From NCBI GenBank assembly GCA_016789725.1, contig JAEUQN010000064.1, positions 1 through 34,919 of the forward strand: a stretch of 34,919 nucleotides of DNA, given 5' to 3'. How positions within the stretch are numbered: position 1 is the stretch's first letter; each line of letters starts with the position of its first letter. The notes beneath the pieces are model-generated. The model did not search any database and was not told the DNA's origin. It saw only the letters and a list, made by a program, of their open reading frames with translations. Positions 15,701-23,113 of the stretch are shown piece by piece. The position numbers and the translations under genes are program-made. The stretch comes from Blastocatellia bacterium (GTDB taxonomy: Bacteria > Acidobacteriota > Blastocatellia > RBC074).

Positions 15701-15835
15701 GATGAGGATCGCCGCCGCAATCTGGCACAACAAATTGGGCGCATCACCGGCTTCAAACAATTGTTCGTCATTAGCCACGATGACAGCTTTGAAAACTTCA
15801 CCGATCAGGTAGTGATGTTGGGAGATAAAGAATGA
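12785..15835 (+). CDS. SbcC/Rad50-like SMC-family ATPase
   Basis: A 1016-residue protein with the SMC/Rad50 layout. The ATPase head is split: Walker A GPNGAGKTT (residues 30-38) at the N-terminus; signature LSGGEQMAAALAVRLAL, Walker B LAFFDEPTTNMDED and H-loop VISHDD near the C-terminus. Between them are two long heptad coiled coils (about 190-510 and 530-890). At the apex (C517 to C524, CPLLTEKC) there are two cysteines six residues apart, where Rad50/SbcC normally has a CXXC zinc hook. These ATPases act with an Mre11/SbcD nuclease on DNA ends and hairpins; no such gene is in the window. The start is TTG at 12785, without a clear ribosome binding site, chosen because MQITKVEIKNIKNH is a normal Rad50 N-terminus. 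The stop overlaps the MFS gene start (ATGA). Confidence 0.92.
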   Translation: MQITKVEIKNIKNHAEAVFEFNPGVTAICGPNGAGKTTILEAIAWALFDHLEYNRDDFVKRGAKRGQVDISFRSNADDREYLVHRDTGGGYYVYDVDTKVKLIEQKNQVIGWLKQHIGVEPSTDLPTLFKTTIGVPQGTFTADFALAPAPRKKVFDQILNVEEYREAADNLKATRQHLDARLTETDRKIAEAEGELKPYDDLKLQFDEVTTRRQDLEQQLVKTTQERNQAEQQARQFADLTEQITKQRGLVERTNIKLQLTRGNLTTAKEAAEQARAAADLVTRSRSGYQEYQAAVQHLTESEKQRATREMLRSQVSKLEQDHVAAKVQIQSAKERLREVAQAKEELTELTTRVKEQESLEQRLAALRESRGQTQGLQHAAESLDRELERLRTRFSELRQQIKEADPLRAVAEQTDELEARFRALNEQLTHSEIARQSAHLKRDQLTQANHEFTRLQAEQNKLTSEVARMQPFAQQVKQLGAMEARQQAETDRLAKLRAETARDAEMIAALESGGVCPLLTEKCLNLKPGESLDRRFKSGLDARRQEIAQLEKSSVALAVEVKKLRTAEAETKRLPRLQEDLVALKERSQKQQAIIVKLEAEIAATKALPEDELKQLQQKRQAYELQLRQAREAQTRLSQVEVLNREALSIQEEGKNKRTERESLQQKLDTLSDTERQLIETETRLQSLGDPRSRATAIQQLLKREAEWQEVCTKVEVVIEKIVAQLNQLNAELQSFATLDATIAEATATRAANESAYQTFIANEKIAATVEAREAEARSLAEELATTDSALNAVTAQLVAWEEQYDATQHERVLVALRDSRERVTQITTQLEHVREQHEKLTTQLVHLNEVRETMLAAITSHDKLTNLRSTTEFIRDTLQKAAPYITEAYLHSISIEANQLFREISGRYDVTLKWSNDYEITLEERGYHRPFANLSGGEQMAAALAVRLALLREFSDNLSLAFFDEPTTNMDEDRRRNLAQQIGRITGFKQLFVISHDDSFENFTDQVVMLGDKE

Positions 15836-17070
15836 GCGATGAGGCCAAGAGGAGCGCATATGCAGTCTTTCGCCTTCCCAATTATCGTCGCTATTTCACG
15901 GGGAATATTCTCGGCATCATCGCGCACCAAATGCTGACGCTGGCGGTGGGTTGGGAGATTTACGAACGAACCGGATCAAAGCTCAAGCTCGGTTACATTG
16001 GCCTCGCGCAATACTTGCCCATCTTGTTGTTTACCCTGCCTGCCGGACAAATCGCCGACCGTTTTAATCGCAAGAAAATCCTCTTCTTGACGTTGACGAT
16101 GACGACGATAGCAGCCCTGGCAATGCTGTGGGTTTCGGCGACAAATGGTTCCATCAATGTCATCTACGCGTGTTTGTTTTTGAACGGCCTGGCACGGGCG
16201 TTTCAGGCTCCGGCGCGCGCCGCGTTTGTGACCCAAATTGTCCCGCGCGAGATTTTCCCGAACGCCGTCGCGTGGGGCAGCAATTCGTTTGAGATCGCCA
16301 CGATCACAGGTCCGGCGCTGGGCGGATTCATGATTGCGTTCTTCGGCAAACCGACGTGGGTCTATCTGGTCACTGCCGTCTGTTCGTTCGCCTACCTGAT
16401 TTTATTGACTGGAATCGAGGTTGGCACTCCACAGGATCATCGGGAACCAATTCGATTGGAAGGATTGATGACCGGATTGAAATTCGTTTGGAACTCCAAA
16501 GTCATGGTCGCTTCGATCACGTTGGATTTGTTTGCAGTGCTGCTCGGTGGTGCGGTGACATTGCTGCCGATTTATGCCAAAGATATTCTGCACGTGGGGC
16601 CAACCGGGTTGGGTTGGATGCGCGCGGCACCTTCGATTGGCGCAGTGTTCATGGCGCTTTACATAGCGCACCGCCCACCCATGCAAAAAGCCGGAAGTAC
16701 CTTGTTGATTTCAGTCATCGGATTCGGCATCGCGACGATCATCTTTGGCCTCTCGCGTTCGTTTGGCTTGTCCATGTTGATGCTGGTTCTGATCGGCGCA
16801 TTTGACAGCGTCAGCGTCATCATTCGCCACACGCTCGTGCAAATGCTCACGCCGGACGAGATGCGCGGGCGCGTATCGGCCATCAATAGCTTGTTTATCG
16901 GGACCTCAAACGAACTCGGTGGATATGAATCAGGCCTGGTCGCGGAATATTTCGGCACAGTCCCCTCCGTCGTTTCCGGCGGCATTGGCACGTTGATTGT
17001 TGTGTTGATTGTGGGAGCCGTCTGGCCGCAACTGCGAAAATATGGAGCTTTGGTCGCAGAGACAAAATAG
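15832..17070 (+). CDS. MFS transporter, EntS-like exporter
   Basis: A 412-residue major facilitator protein with about 12 membrane segments, most like the MFS_3 group that includes the enterobactin exporter EntS and macrolide exporters. The loop 2-3 motif A is visible (GQIADRFNRKK, residues 72-82). The start ATG overlaps the stop of the SbcC-like gene by the ATGA arrangement, so the two are translationally coupled although no functional link is obvious. The substrate is unknown. The related signature NPNAVAWxxxxFEIxxIxGPxxGG is present as NAVAWGSNSFEIATITGPALGG. Confidence 0.9.
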   Translation: MSDEAKRSAYAVFRLPNYRRYFTGNILGIIAHQMLTLAVGWEIYERTGSKLKLGYIGLAQYLPILLFTLPAGQIADRFNRKKILFLTLTMTTIAALAMLWVSATNGSINVIYACLFLNGLARAFQAPARAAFVTQIVPREIFPNAVAWGSNSFEIATITGPALGGFMIAFFGKPTWVYLVTAVCSFAYLILLTGIEVGTPQDHREPIRLEGLMTGLKFVWNSKVMVASITLDLFAVLLGGAVTLLPIYAKDILHVGPTGLGWMRAAPSIGAVFMALYIAHRPPMQKAGSTLLISVIGFGIATIIFGLSRSFGLSMLMLVLIGAFDSVSVIIRHTLVQMLTPDEMRGRVSAINSLFIGTSNELGGYESGLVAEYFGTVPSVVSGGIGTLIVVLIVGAVWPQLRKYGALVAETK

Positions 17071-17096
17071 ATACTGCTTCCCTCCCTGCCTCAGCA

Positions 17097-17126
17097 TTGA
17101 CTTTTCCCCTTCCCTCTCCCTATTCT
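17097..17126 (+). promoter_or_regulatory. Candidate promoter of the ECF sigma gene
   Basis: TTGACT (17097-17102), an 18-bp pyrimidine-rich spacer and TATTCT (17121-17126), about 55 nt before the sigma-factor ATG. Confidence 0.4.
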
Positions 17127-17179
17127 GGGCTCAGCTTTTTCGGTATTTTTCAATGGTTCTGACACTCACTTGAACTTGC

Positions 17180-17749
17180 ATGTCTACCGCTTCACCTCAA
17201 GAGGTTACGCGCTTGCTGTTGGATTGGCGCGCGGGAAATCGCGCCGCCCTCAACCAACTAATGCCACTTGTCTATCAAGAACTGCACCAGCAAGCCGCAA
17301 AGTATCTGCGTCGTGAACAGCCCGATCACACTTTGCAGGCCACCGCACTGGTGCATGAAGCCTATCTGCAACTCGTAGACCAATCGCAAGTCAACTGGCA
17401 AAATCGCGCGCATTTCTTTGGCGCAGCGGCCCAGGCGATGCGGCGCATTCTGGTGGATTCCGCGCGCGCGCATCAGGCAGACAAACGCGGATCAGGCGAA
17501 GAAAAGCTCCCACTGGACGAAACCATTGGAGTAACGGACAAACGCAGCGCCGAGTTGATCGCGCTTGATGATGCCCTGAAAACATTGGCGGCGCTGGACG
17601 CGCGACAATGCCGCGTGGTCGAACTTCGCTACTTCGGCGGCCTTTCGATTGAAGAAACTGCCGAAGTGCTGGGCATCTCGCCCGCCACCGTCAAACGCGA
17701 ATGGAATTCGGCGAAAGTCTGGCTGCATCACGAAATCAAGAAGAGCTAG
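17180..17749 (+). CDS. ECF sigma factor, TIGR02999-like
   Basis: A 189-residue extracytoplasmic-function sigma factor of the kind that is abundant in acidobacteria and planctomycetes. Region 2 covers about residues 20-95 (HTLQATALVHEAYLQL, NRAHFFGAAAQAMRRILVD); region 4 covers about 128-185, with a helix-turn-helix in LSIEETAEVLGISPATVKREW. It directs RNA polymerase to a set of promoters that cannot be read from this window. It has no anti-sigma factor beside it; instead a Ser/Thr kinase-TPR gene follows, a common arrangement in these phyla suggesting control by phosphorylation or by the kinase's TPR domain. A heptad-repeat hairpin starts at its stop codon. Confidence 0.92.
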   Translation: MSTASPQEVTRLLLDWRAGNRAALNQLMPLVYQELHQQAAKYLRREQPDHTLQATALVHEAYLQLVDQSQVNWQNRAHFFGAAAQAMRRILVDSARAHQADKRGSGEEKLPLDETIGVTDKRSAELIALDDALKTLAALDARQCRVVELRYFGGLSIEETAEVLGISPATVKREWNSAKVWLHHEIKKS

Positions 17750-17818
17750 GTGATCGGTGGTCGGATGCAAACCGCAGGTGCCTCTACCGACCACCAACCA
17801 CTGACCACTGACCACCAA
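17749..17818. repeat. Heptad-repeat hairpin 2
   Basis: Left arm GGTGATCGGTGGTCGG (17749-17764) pairs imperfectly with CCGACCACCAACC (17787-17799). The right side is a run of five 7-bp units at 17784-17818 (CTACCGA, CCACCAA, CCACTGA, CCACTGA, CCACCAA). It fills the whole gap between the sigma factor stop and the kinase start. Confidence 0.75.
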
Positions 17819-17822
17819 AATC

Positions 17823-20363
17823 ATGACGCCCGAACGATACCAACAAATCAAAGCAGCCTACGAAATGGCAGCGGATTGCGAGGCCGCCGAACGTCTTCAA
17901 GTCCTGGAGCAGGCGTGCGGCAACGATGTCGAGTTACGACGCGCCGTGGAATCGCTGCTCGCGGATCGCAACGAAGCTGAAACGTTTTTGGAAACGCCCG
18001 CCTACCGCTTTGCCAATGGCCGTGATGAAGCGAAGCTGCAAGCGGGCCAACGCATCGGGGCCTACAAACTTTTGCAAGAATTGGGGCAAGGCGGAATGGG
18101 TTCAGTCTGGCTGGCGCAACGCGCCGATGAGCAATATCAAAAGCGCGTCGCCATCAAGCTCATCAAACGCGGCATGGACAGTGATGAAATCCTGAGCCGC
18201 TTTCGTGATGAACGCCAAATCCTCGCCTCGCTCGATCATCCGAACATTGCGCGTTTGCTGGATGGCGGAACAACGCCCGATGGCTTGCCCTACTTTGTGA
18301 TGGAGCACATCGAAGGACAACCGATAGACAAATATTGCGACACCCGCAAACTGACACCCATCGAACGATTGCAACTGTTTCGCACCGCTTGCACCGCCGT
18401 GCAATTTGCCCATCAAAATTTGGTTGTGCATCGTGATCTCAAGCCCAGCAATATTCTGGTGACTGACGACGGCACCGTAAAGCTGTTGGATTTCGGCATT
18501 GCGAAAATCCTCAATCCGGCGTTGTTCCCCAACACTGTTGCGCCAACCGCAATGCACGAACGCCCTATGACGCCCGCGTATGCCAGCCCCGAACAAGTGC
18601 GCGGCGAAACGATTTCGACGGCCAGCGATGTCTATTCGTTGGGCGTCGTCCTCTACGAATTGCTGACGGGACACCGTCCGTATCAAATCACAAGCGCAGC
18701 ACCGCAGGAAATCGAGCGCATCGTTTGCGGCGTCGAACCAGAACCGCCAAGCCGGAAGTCGGAAGTCAGAAATCAGAAGTCGGAAGGGAAAAGAATGTTG
18801 GCTTTTCTACCGACTTCCAGCCACCGATCACTGTCCATCTCGCTGCGTGGCGATCTCGACAACATTGTGCTGATGGCGCTGCGCAAAGAACCACAACGCC
18901 GCTACGCTTCGGTCGAACAATTTTCTGAAGACATTCGCCGCTATTTGACGGGATTGCCGATTCTTGCGCGTGAAGACACGCTGTCGTATCGCCTCAGCAA
19001 ATTCATCACGCGCAATAAAACAGCGGTCGCTGTCGCGGGCCTTATCAGTGTTTTGCTAATTGGCTTTCTGATTACAACACTTGTGCAATCCGCGCGCATC
19101 CGACGCGAACGAGATCGCGCCGAAACCGAACGCGCCAAAGCCGAAAAAGTCTCCAGCTTTCTGGTTGATCTTTTCAAAGTCAATGATCCCAGCGAATCGC
19201 GTGGCAATTCGATCACCGCCCGCGAAATCCTCGACCAAGGAACAGAAAAAATTCGCGCCGAACTGAAGGAACAGCCCGAAACACAAGCGAAATTGCTTGA
19301 TACCGTCGGGCAGGTCTATTACAGCCTCGGTCTGTACGAACGCGCCGCTTCGTTGCTGGAAGAGGCGTTGACGTTGCGGCGTAAAATCTATGGCAACGAA
19401 CATGCTGAGGTCGCGCGCACGATGACCAATCTGGTGCAGGTGATTTTTGAGTTGAATCAGACCGAACGCGCCGAAACCTTGACGCGCGAAGCGTTGGCTA
19501 TTCGTCGCAAAATCTACGGCAATGAACACGCCGAAGTCGCTGACAGCTTGAACGACCTGGCCTTGCTCACCAAACTCAAAGGCGATTTCGCGGGGGCGGA
19601 ACCCTTGTATCGAGAAACCATCGCGGTGCAACGCAAATTGCTTGGCAACGAACATCCTGACATAGCGAATCCCTTGGGCAACCTCGCCGTGCTGCTGGCC
19701 GATAAAAAAGACTTTGTAGCAGCGGAGGCGGCCCAGCGTGAAGCCCTGGCGATTCGGCGGAAAGCTCTGGGGGAAGATGCCCCGAACGTCGCCATCTCGC
19801 TACACAATCTTGCTTCGATTCTGCGGCGCAAAGGCGATTACGCAGGCGCAGAGCAAGTGCTGCGCGAAACCCTCACGCTGCGCCGCAAACTTTACCCCAC
19901 CGCCCATCCCGATCTCGCGCTGACGATCTATAACCTCGGCACACTGATGCTGGATCAAAAGAAGTACGACGAAGCCGAAACCCTCTTGCGCGAAGCGTTG
20001 GCGATGCGTGTGAAGGTGATGCCGAACGATTATCAGTTCTTCGGACGTACGCAAATTGAATTGGGGCGTGTGCTGGTCAGGAAAAATAAATTGGCCGAAG
20101 CATTACCGCTGCTCAACGAAGGATTGCGCATTGCGCGCAAAAACAACGACAAAGGCTATATTCCGCACGCGCTGGATGGATTGGGCGAATTGTATCTTGC
20201 GCAAAAGAAGTATCCTGAAGCGGAGTTGTTTTTGGTGGAAGGCCATGCAGCGTATCAGGCGATCAAGGACACGCCACGCGCGCAGGATATACAGAAAAAG
20301 CTGATTGATTTGTATATCGCCTGGGGCAAACCGGAGAAAGCCGCTCAAATCCAAACACCCTGA
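17823..20363 (+). CDS. Transmembrane Ser/Thr protein kinase with TPR domain
   Basis: An 846-residue Hanks-type kinase. A short N-terminal helical region (1-70) precedes the kinase domain: glycine loop GQGGMGSV (88-95), VAIK lysine K112, catalytic HRDLKPSN (D205), DFG (D223), and activation segment PAYASPEQVRGE. Residues about 311-340 are an extra segment encoded by the third heptad-repeat hairpin, just before the conserved LRGDLDNIVLMALRKEP helix. One membrane span is at about 400-421. The C-terminal 400 residues carry about nine TPRs with the 42-residue kinesin-light-chain-like period (EALAIRRKIYGNEH and variants), probably periplasmic. It likely senses a signal through the TPRs and phosphorylates cytoplasmic targets; the sigma factor just upstream is a candidate partner. 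Confidence 0.93.
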   Translation: MTPERYQQIKAAYEMAADCEAAERLQVLEQACGNDVELRRAVESLLADRNEAETFLETPAYRFANGRDEAKLQAGQRIGAYKLLQELGQGGMGSVWLAQRADEQYQKRVAIKLIKRGMDSDEILSRFRDERQILASLDHPNIARLLDGGTTPDGLPYFVMEHIEGQPIDKYCDTRKLTPIERLQLFRTACTAVQFAHQNLVVHRDLKPSNILVTDDGTVKLLDFGIAKILNPALFPNTVAPTAMHERPMTPAYASPEQVRGETISTASDVYSLGVVLYELLTGHRPYQITSAAPQEIERIVCGVEPEPPSRKSEVRNQKSEGKRMLAFLPTSSHRSLSISLRGDLDNIVLMALRKEPQRRYASVEQFSEDIRRYLTGLPILAREDTLSYRLSKFITRNKTAVAVAGLISVLLIGFLITTLVQSARIRRERDRAETERAKAEKVSSFLVDLFKVNDPSESRGNSITAREILDQGTEKIRAELKEQPETQAKLLDTVGQVYYSLGLYERAASLLEEALTLRRKIYGNEHAEVARTMTNLVQVIFELNQTERAETLTREALAIRRKIYGNEHAEVADSLNDLALLTKLKGDFAGAEPLYRETIAVQRKLLGNEHPDIANPLGNLAVLLADKKDFVAAEAAQREALAIRRKALGEDAPNVAISLHNLASILRRKGDYAGAEQVLRETLTLRRKLYPTAHPDLALTIYNLGTLMLDQKKYDEAETLLREALAMRVKVMPNDYQFFGRTQIELGRVLVRKNKLAEALPLLNEGLRIARKNNDKGYIPHALDGLGELYLAQKKYPEAELFLVEGHAAYQAIKDTPRAQDIQKKLIDLYIAWGKPEKAAQIQTP
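18754..18834. repeat. Heptad-repeat hairpin 3, inside the kinase gene
   Basis: Left side is four 7-bp units of the GGAAGTC/AGAAGTC type at 18754-18781. Positions about 18776-18792 then pair with 18802-18818 (GAAGTCGGAAGGGAAAAG against CTTTTCTACCGACTTCC), with a 9-nt loop. The right side continues in 7-bp units (CTACCGA, CTTCCAG, CCACCGA, TCACTGT) at 18807-18834; CTACCGA is also found in hairpin 2. It lies in frame within the kinase coding sequence. Confidence 0.75.
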
Positions 20364-20374
20364 CCCGCAAGAAC

Positions 20375-20409
20375 GAAGCCGCAGAAACAATGCTTGTTCC
20401 TGCGGCTTC
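20375..20409 (+). terminator. Hairpin after the kinase gene
   Basis: GAAGCCGCAG (20375-20384) pairs with CTGCGGCTTC (20400-20409); five inner pairs extend it to a 3-nt loop with one mismatch. It lies between the convergent kinase and beta-barrel genes. The T run afterwards is poor, so the terminator call is moderate. Confidence 0.6.
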
Positions 20410-20462
20410 ATCCTTTCAATCCCAGCTAAGCTATAAATATTTTATGATCGCAAAGTAATTTG

Positions 20463-21353
20463 CTAGAACCGATACGTAATGCCCATTGCAAATTGCGCAC
20501 GGGCTTTGACATCCACACCAGGAGCAATCTTTCCGGCAGCCTGGGCAATCCCAAAATCAATATTGAAAGGCTTTTCGCTGTTCGGCACGATGCGGGCAAA
20601 ATAAGTCATCGTGGTGGGAACAATCGCACCCGGCAAATCCTGAATGTGACGCGGTTGTTGCGCAAATTCGGAACCAACAATCACCTGGCTCTTCTTTGCA
20701 GGGCCTTTCAGTACAAAAGCCGCCGCACCAAACGCGCGCCCTTGCCAGGCCGAAGCATTTCCGACCAAGCCAAAGAGCGAAGCGTTCGTCGTTTTGTAGC
20801 CCGCATTCAATAGAATCGGCAGGTTGGGAACTTGCGTGATGACTTTCGTCGCCACTAAATAAATATCCCCGTTCGTGGTGTCTTGTGCCTTGATTGCTCC
20901 GCCCACACGGCGTACTTGCGAACGCGCAACGAATCCGAGCGACATCCCCGGCACCCATTTTGTTTTCTTCACATTTTCCGGTAGGAAGTTCACCTTGCCG
21001 TGGACCGTATTGAAGCCGTTTTTGAAAAGTGGACTGAGCGCATGATCGCCTGCCGCAACGAAGGAACGGGTATAGCCAAACTCCGTACGCCCCAGCAAAC
21101 CGACCGTGATTGAAGCCTGAAAATTATTGCCGATTACGCTACCTGCGTTGAGGTAATGAAACGCAACATTCGGATGCCCAATGCCATCAGCGGGCGAAGG
21201 GCTGGTATATGCAAACGGTGTGATAAAAGCACCGGTTTGTCCTTCCCAATTCAACCCTTGGGCGAAGGTAGAAGCAGATAACATCAAGACCAACACCAAC
21301 GACGGGATAAGCGAGGGGAACTGTCGAAATGAAATATTAGAAAGAATATGCAT
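20463..21353 (-). CDS. Predicted outer-membrane beta-barrel protein
   Basis: A 296-residue protein with a signal peptide (about 1-32, ending SASTFAQ) and alternating beta strands typical of an outer-membrane barrel (GLLGRTEFGYTRSF, QFAMGITYRF). The last residue is phenylalanine in YRF, the signal read by the BAM assembly machinery. I do not recognise a specific family; a small porin-like or transport barrel is likely. The ATG at 21353 is preceded by AAAGGAG at seven bases; an in-frame start at 21404 would place 17 residues ahead of the signal peptide. It converges with the kinase gene. Confidence 0.82.
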   Translation of the reverse strand: MHILSNISFRQFPSLIPSLVLVLMLSASTFAQGLNWEGQTGAFITPFAYTSPSPADGIGHPNVAFHYLNAGSVIGNNFQASITVGLLGRTEFGYTRSFVAAGDHALSPLFKNGFNTVHGKVNFLPENVKKTKWVPGMSLGFVARSQVRRVGGAIKAQDTTNGDIYLVATKVITQVPNLPILLNAGYKTTNASLFGLVGNASAWQGRAFGAAAFVLKGPAKKSQVIVGSEFAQQPRHIQDLPGAIVPTTMTYFARIVPNSEKPFNIDFGIAQAAGKIAPGVDVKARAQFAMGITYRF

Positions 21354-21580
21354 GGAAATCTCCTTTGAACCAGATGAAGCATCCGATTGAGGCCACCTCA
21401 TCAAATATATCTGTCAGCAAGTGAGTTCCCCCGTGCAGTGAGAAACCGATAACACAAAGCCACGGAGCAGACAGGCTTTGCGCTCATTTATGCAAAAAGT
21501 ATTCCCTAAGAGAATTTCAGAAGGCGGGCGTAATTTTGCGAAATCTTACGCGAGAAAGGAGGATTGGTGAGCAGCCCACA

Positions 21581-21623
21581 GAAAAAGTCCGCAGTCATTT
21601 TACACAATGGAAAATGACTACGG
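21581..21623 (-). terminator. Rho-independent terminator of the Coa1-like gene
   Basis: A 13-bp stem with one mismatch: positions 21589-21601 (core AGTCATTTT) pair with 21611-21623 (core AAAATGACT), 9-nt loop. On the minus strand ACTTTTT follows, giving five T. It lies 31 nt past the stop of the gene above it. Confidence 0.8.
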
Positions 21624-21653
21624 CTCCGTCTGCCGATTTTTGTCACGCCGCAC

Positions 21654-22073
21654 TCACGGAGTGCTGGTGAGCAGGTTGACACGATTACCGGAACTGCTGA
21701 TTTCACAGATCATCGTTGAGTAATTCCAACGTCCGGCGGATTTCGTCGCGGTCACATAAATCGTACCGCTGCCGTTCGGGCCGGAAATCGGAATGGACAG
21801 GTCCGCATTACCCGAACTGTTTTCCACGCTGATATTCCCACTCACCCAAAAGCCCGGTTCGACAGGCGTACCGAGCGCCGCAGTGACTTGCGCATTCGTG
21901 CGTGCTTTCGCCAGCGATTCGTTGTACACGTCACTCGATTTCAGCGAGCCGAGAACGATGGAAAAAATCAGTGTGACGAAGCCGGCGCACGCCAGCAACA
22001 TCGTCAAACAGCCCGTTGGTACGAACCATTTCCAATTACGGCCCCACCAATTTTTCTGTGGTTGTGGTTGCAT
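21654..22073 (-). CDS. Coa1-family membrane protein
   Basis: A 139-residue protein with a short cytoplasmic N-terminus (QKNWWGRNWKWFVPTG), one membrane segment (about 20-42), and a beta-rich external domain (GNISVENSSGNADLSIPISGPNGSGTIYVTATKSAGRW). This pattern matches bacterial proteins annotated as cytochrome oxidase complex assembly protein 1 (Coa1), though in bacteria a role in oxidase assembly is not established. The ATG at 22073 has CAGGAG at good spacing. No cytochrome oxidase genes are nearby. A strong terminator follows. Confidence 0.82.
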   Translation of the reverse strand: MQPQPQKNWWGRNWKWFVPTGCLTMLLACAGFVTLIFSIVLGSLKSSDVYNESLAKARTNAQVTAALGTPVEPGFWVSGNISVENSSGNADLSIPISGPNGSGTIYVTATKSAGRWNYSTMICEISSSGNRVNLLTSTP

Positions 22074-22106
22074 TGTATTCTCCTGAAACAAGAAAACATG
22101 TAGACA

Positions 22107-22177
22107 GAGTGGACAGGATATATGAGCAGATGAACAGTCACCTTTCAGCTCTTGTGCATCTGGTTGAGTATCATGTC
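22107..22177. repeat. Imperfect hairpin in the gap after the PPC-like gene
   Basis: GCAGATGAACAG near 22125-22136 is partly complementary to CTTGTGCATCTGG near 22152-22164, with further GACAGA-like short repeats to its left. It resembles the heptad hairpins but the period is less regular, so it is only a weak member. Confidence 0.35.
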
Positions 22178-22194
22178 AGGCCTGTCTCATTCTT

Positions 22195-22590
22195 TCAATT
22201 CGTAATAATCACTTCGAGCGAATAGCTTCCAGATTTCGATTCAATCAGGCCAATGGCAATCGCGTAGTTTCCCGTCTGGGGCAATTTCCCATTCCAACTG
22301 GCCCCTATATCCTTCAGCAGGGATTCGCCATTCGGGCCTTGAATCTCAGCCAACACGACATCGTTATTTTTCGCCTTGCCGATCAACTTGACGCGCATTC
22401 GCTGGCCTTTTTTGGCTTCGAGTTCATAGATGACTTGTTCGTCTTTGGTGACGGTTCCTTTCACAATCGTGCTGCTGGTGCCGGGTGCGAATTTCAATTG
22501 TTTGATCGTGCGACGGCCTTGCGCGTTGACAGTCGGGAGCAACAAACAAAGGATGATCAGGCTGAACAGAGTTTTCATCGAGGTTCGCAT
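22195..22590 (-). CDS. Secreted PPC-like domain protein A
   Basis: A 131-residue exported protein: signal peptide (about 1-27, ending TVNAQ) and one beta-sandwich module like the bacterial pre-peptidase C-terminal (PPC) domain, with YELEAKKGQRMRVKL, a GPNGESL turn, and GKLPQTGNYAIAIG. PPC-like modules are found in secreted enzymes, but a stand-alone one has no known catalytic role. GGAGAG lies at good spacing before the ATG at 22590. It is a clear paralogue of the next gene and lies in the same strand order. Confidence 0.82.
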   Translation of the reverse strand: MRTSMKTLFSLIILCLLLPTVNAQGRRTIKQLKFAPGTSSTIVKGTVTKDEQVIYELEAKKGQRMRVKLIGKAKNNDVVLAEIQGPNGESLLKDIGASWNGKLPQTGNYAIAIGLIESKSGSYSLEVIITN

Positions 22591-22659
22591 AGTTCTCTCC
22601 TAAGCAGAAACACAACCAGCAGCTCGCTGGCTGCGCGATTCATTGTTTTGATTAAGGAA

Positions 22660-22674
22660 CAGGCGGACCGCCTG
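22660..22674. repeat. Perfect GC-rich palindrome CAGGCGG-A-CCGCCTG
   Basis: Two 7-bp arms around a single base, 9 nt past the stop of the second PPC-like gene. It may be a REP-like dispersed element or contribute to transcription termination on the minus strand; there is no good T run, so I favour a repeat. Confidence 0.55.
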
Positions 22675-22682
22675 CTGTACCT

Positions 22683-23069
22683 TTATTTAATCGTGACCTC
22701 GAGCGTGAAGCGGGCAGTTTTTGAATGGATCGTAGTGATATGGATTTTGTAATCGCCGTTTTGTGGCAACTTGCCCGTCCATCCACTGTCGCTATCATTG
22801 AGCGATTTACCGTTGGGCGTTTCTATGTTCAAGGTCATATCCGCATCGCGCGGAATGGGGCGAAGGTTCACAATCATTCTTTGCCCTTGCCGCGCCTCCA
22901 GCACATAGACTTCTTCGCTCCAATTGCGAATTGCGCCTTTGATGACGGCGCTGGCGCTGCCACGCTCGAATTTGACACGGTGGAAGTTACCTTTTTTGTT
23001 CTGCGCCGCTAACGGAATTATTACCATCAGCAAGCAGCCATAGAGAATAAGAATTTTACTCTTACGCAT
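22683..23069 (-). CDS. Secreted PPC-like domain protein B
   Basis: A 128-residue paralogue of the previous gene with a signal peptide (MRKSKILILYGCLLMVIIP...) and the same beta-sandwich landmarks: YVLEARQGQRMIVNL, TPNGKSL, SGWTGKLPQNGDYKIHI and a LEVTIK end. The ATG at 23069 is preceded by GGAGG. A longer frame from 23099 is not needed. The two genes are a tandem duplication that has diverged, mainly in the loops (only about a third of residues look identical). Confidence 0.82.
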   Translation of the reverse strand: MRKSKILILYGCLLMVIIPLAAQNKKGNFHRVKFERGSASAVIKGAIRNWSEEVYVLEARQGQRMIVNLRPIPRDADMTLNIETPNGKSLNDSDSGWTGKLPQNGDYKIHITTIHSKTARFTLEVTIK

Positions 23070-23113
23070 AAGACCTCCAGGTTCCGAGTTTACGTACACG
23101 AAAAACTAAGTTC

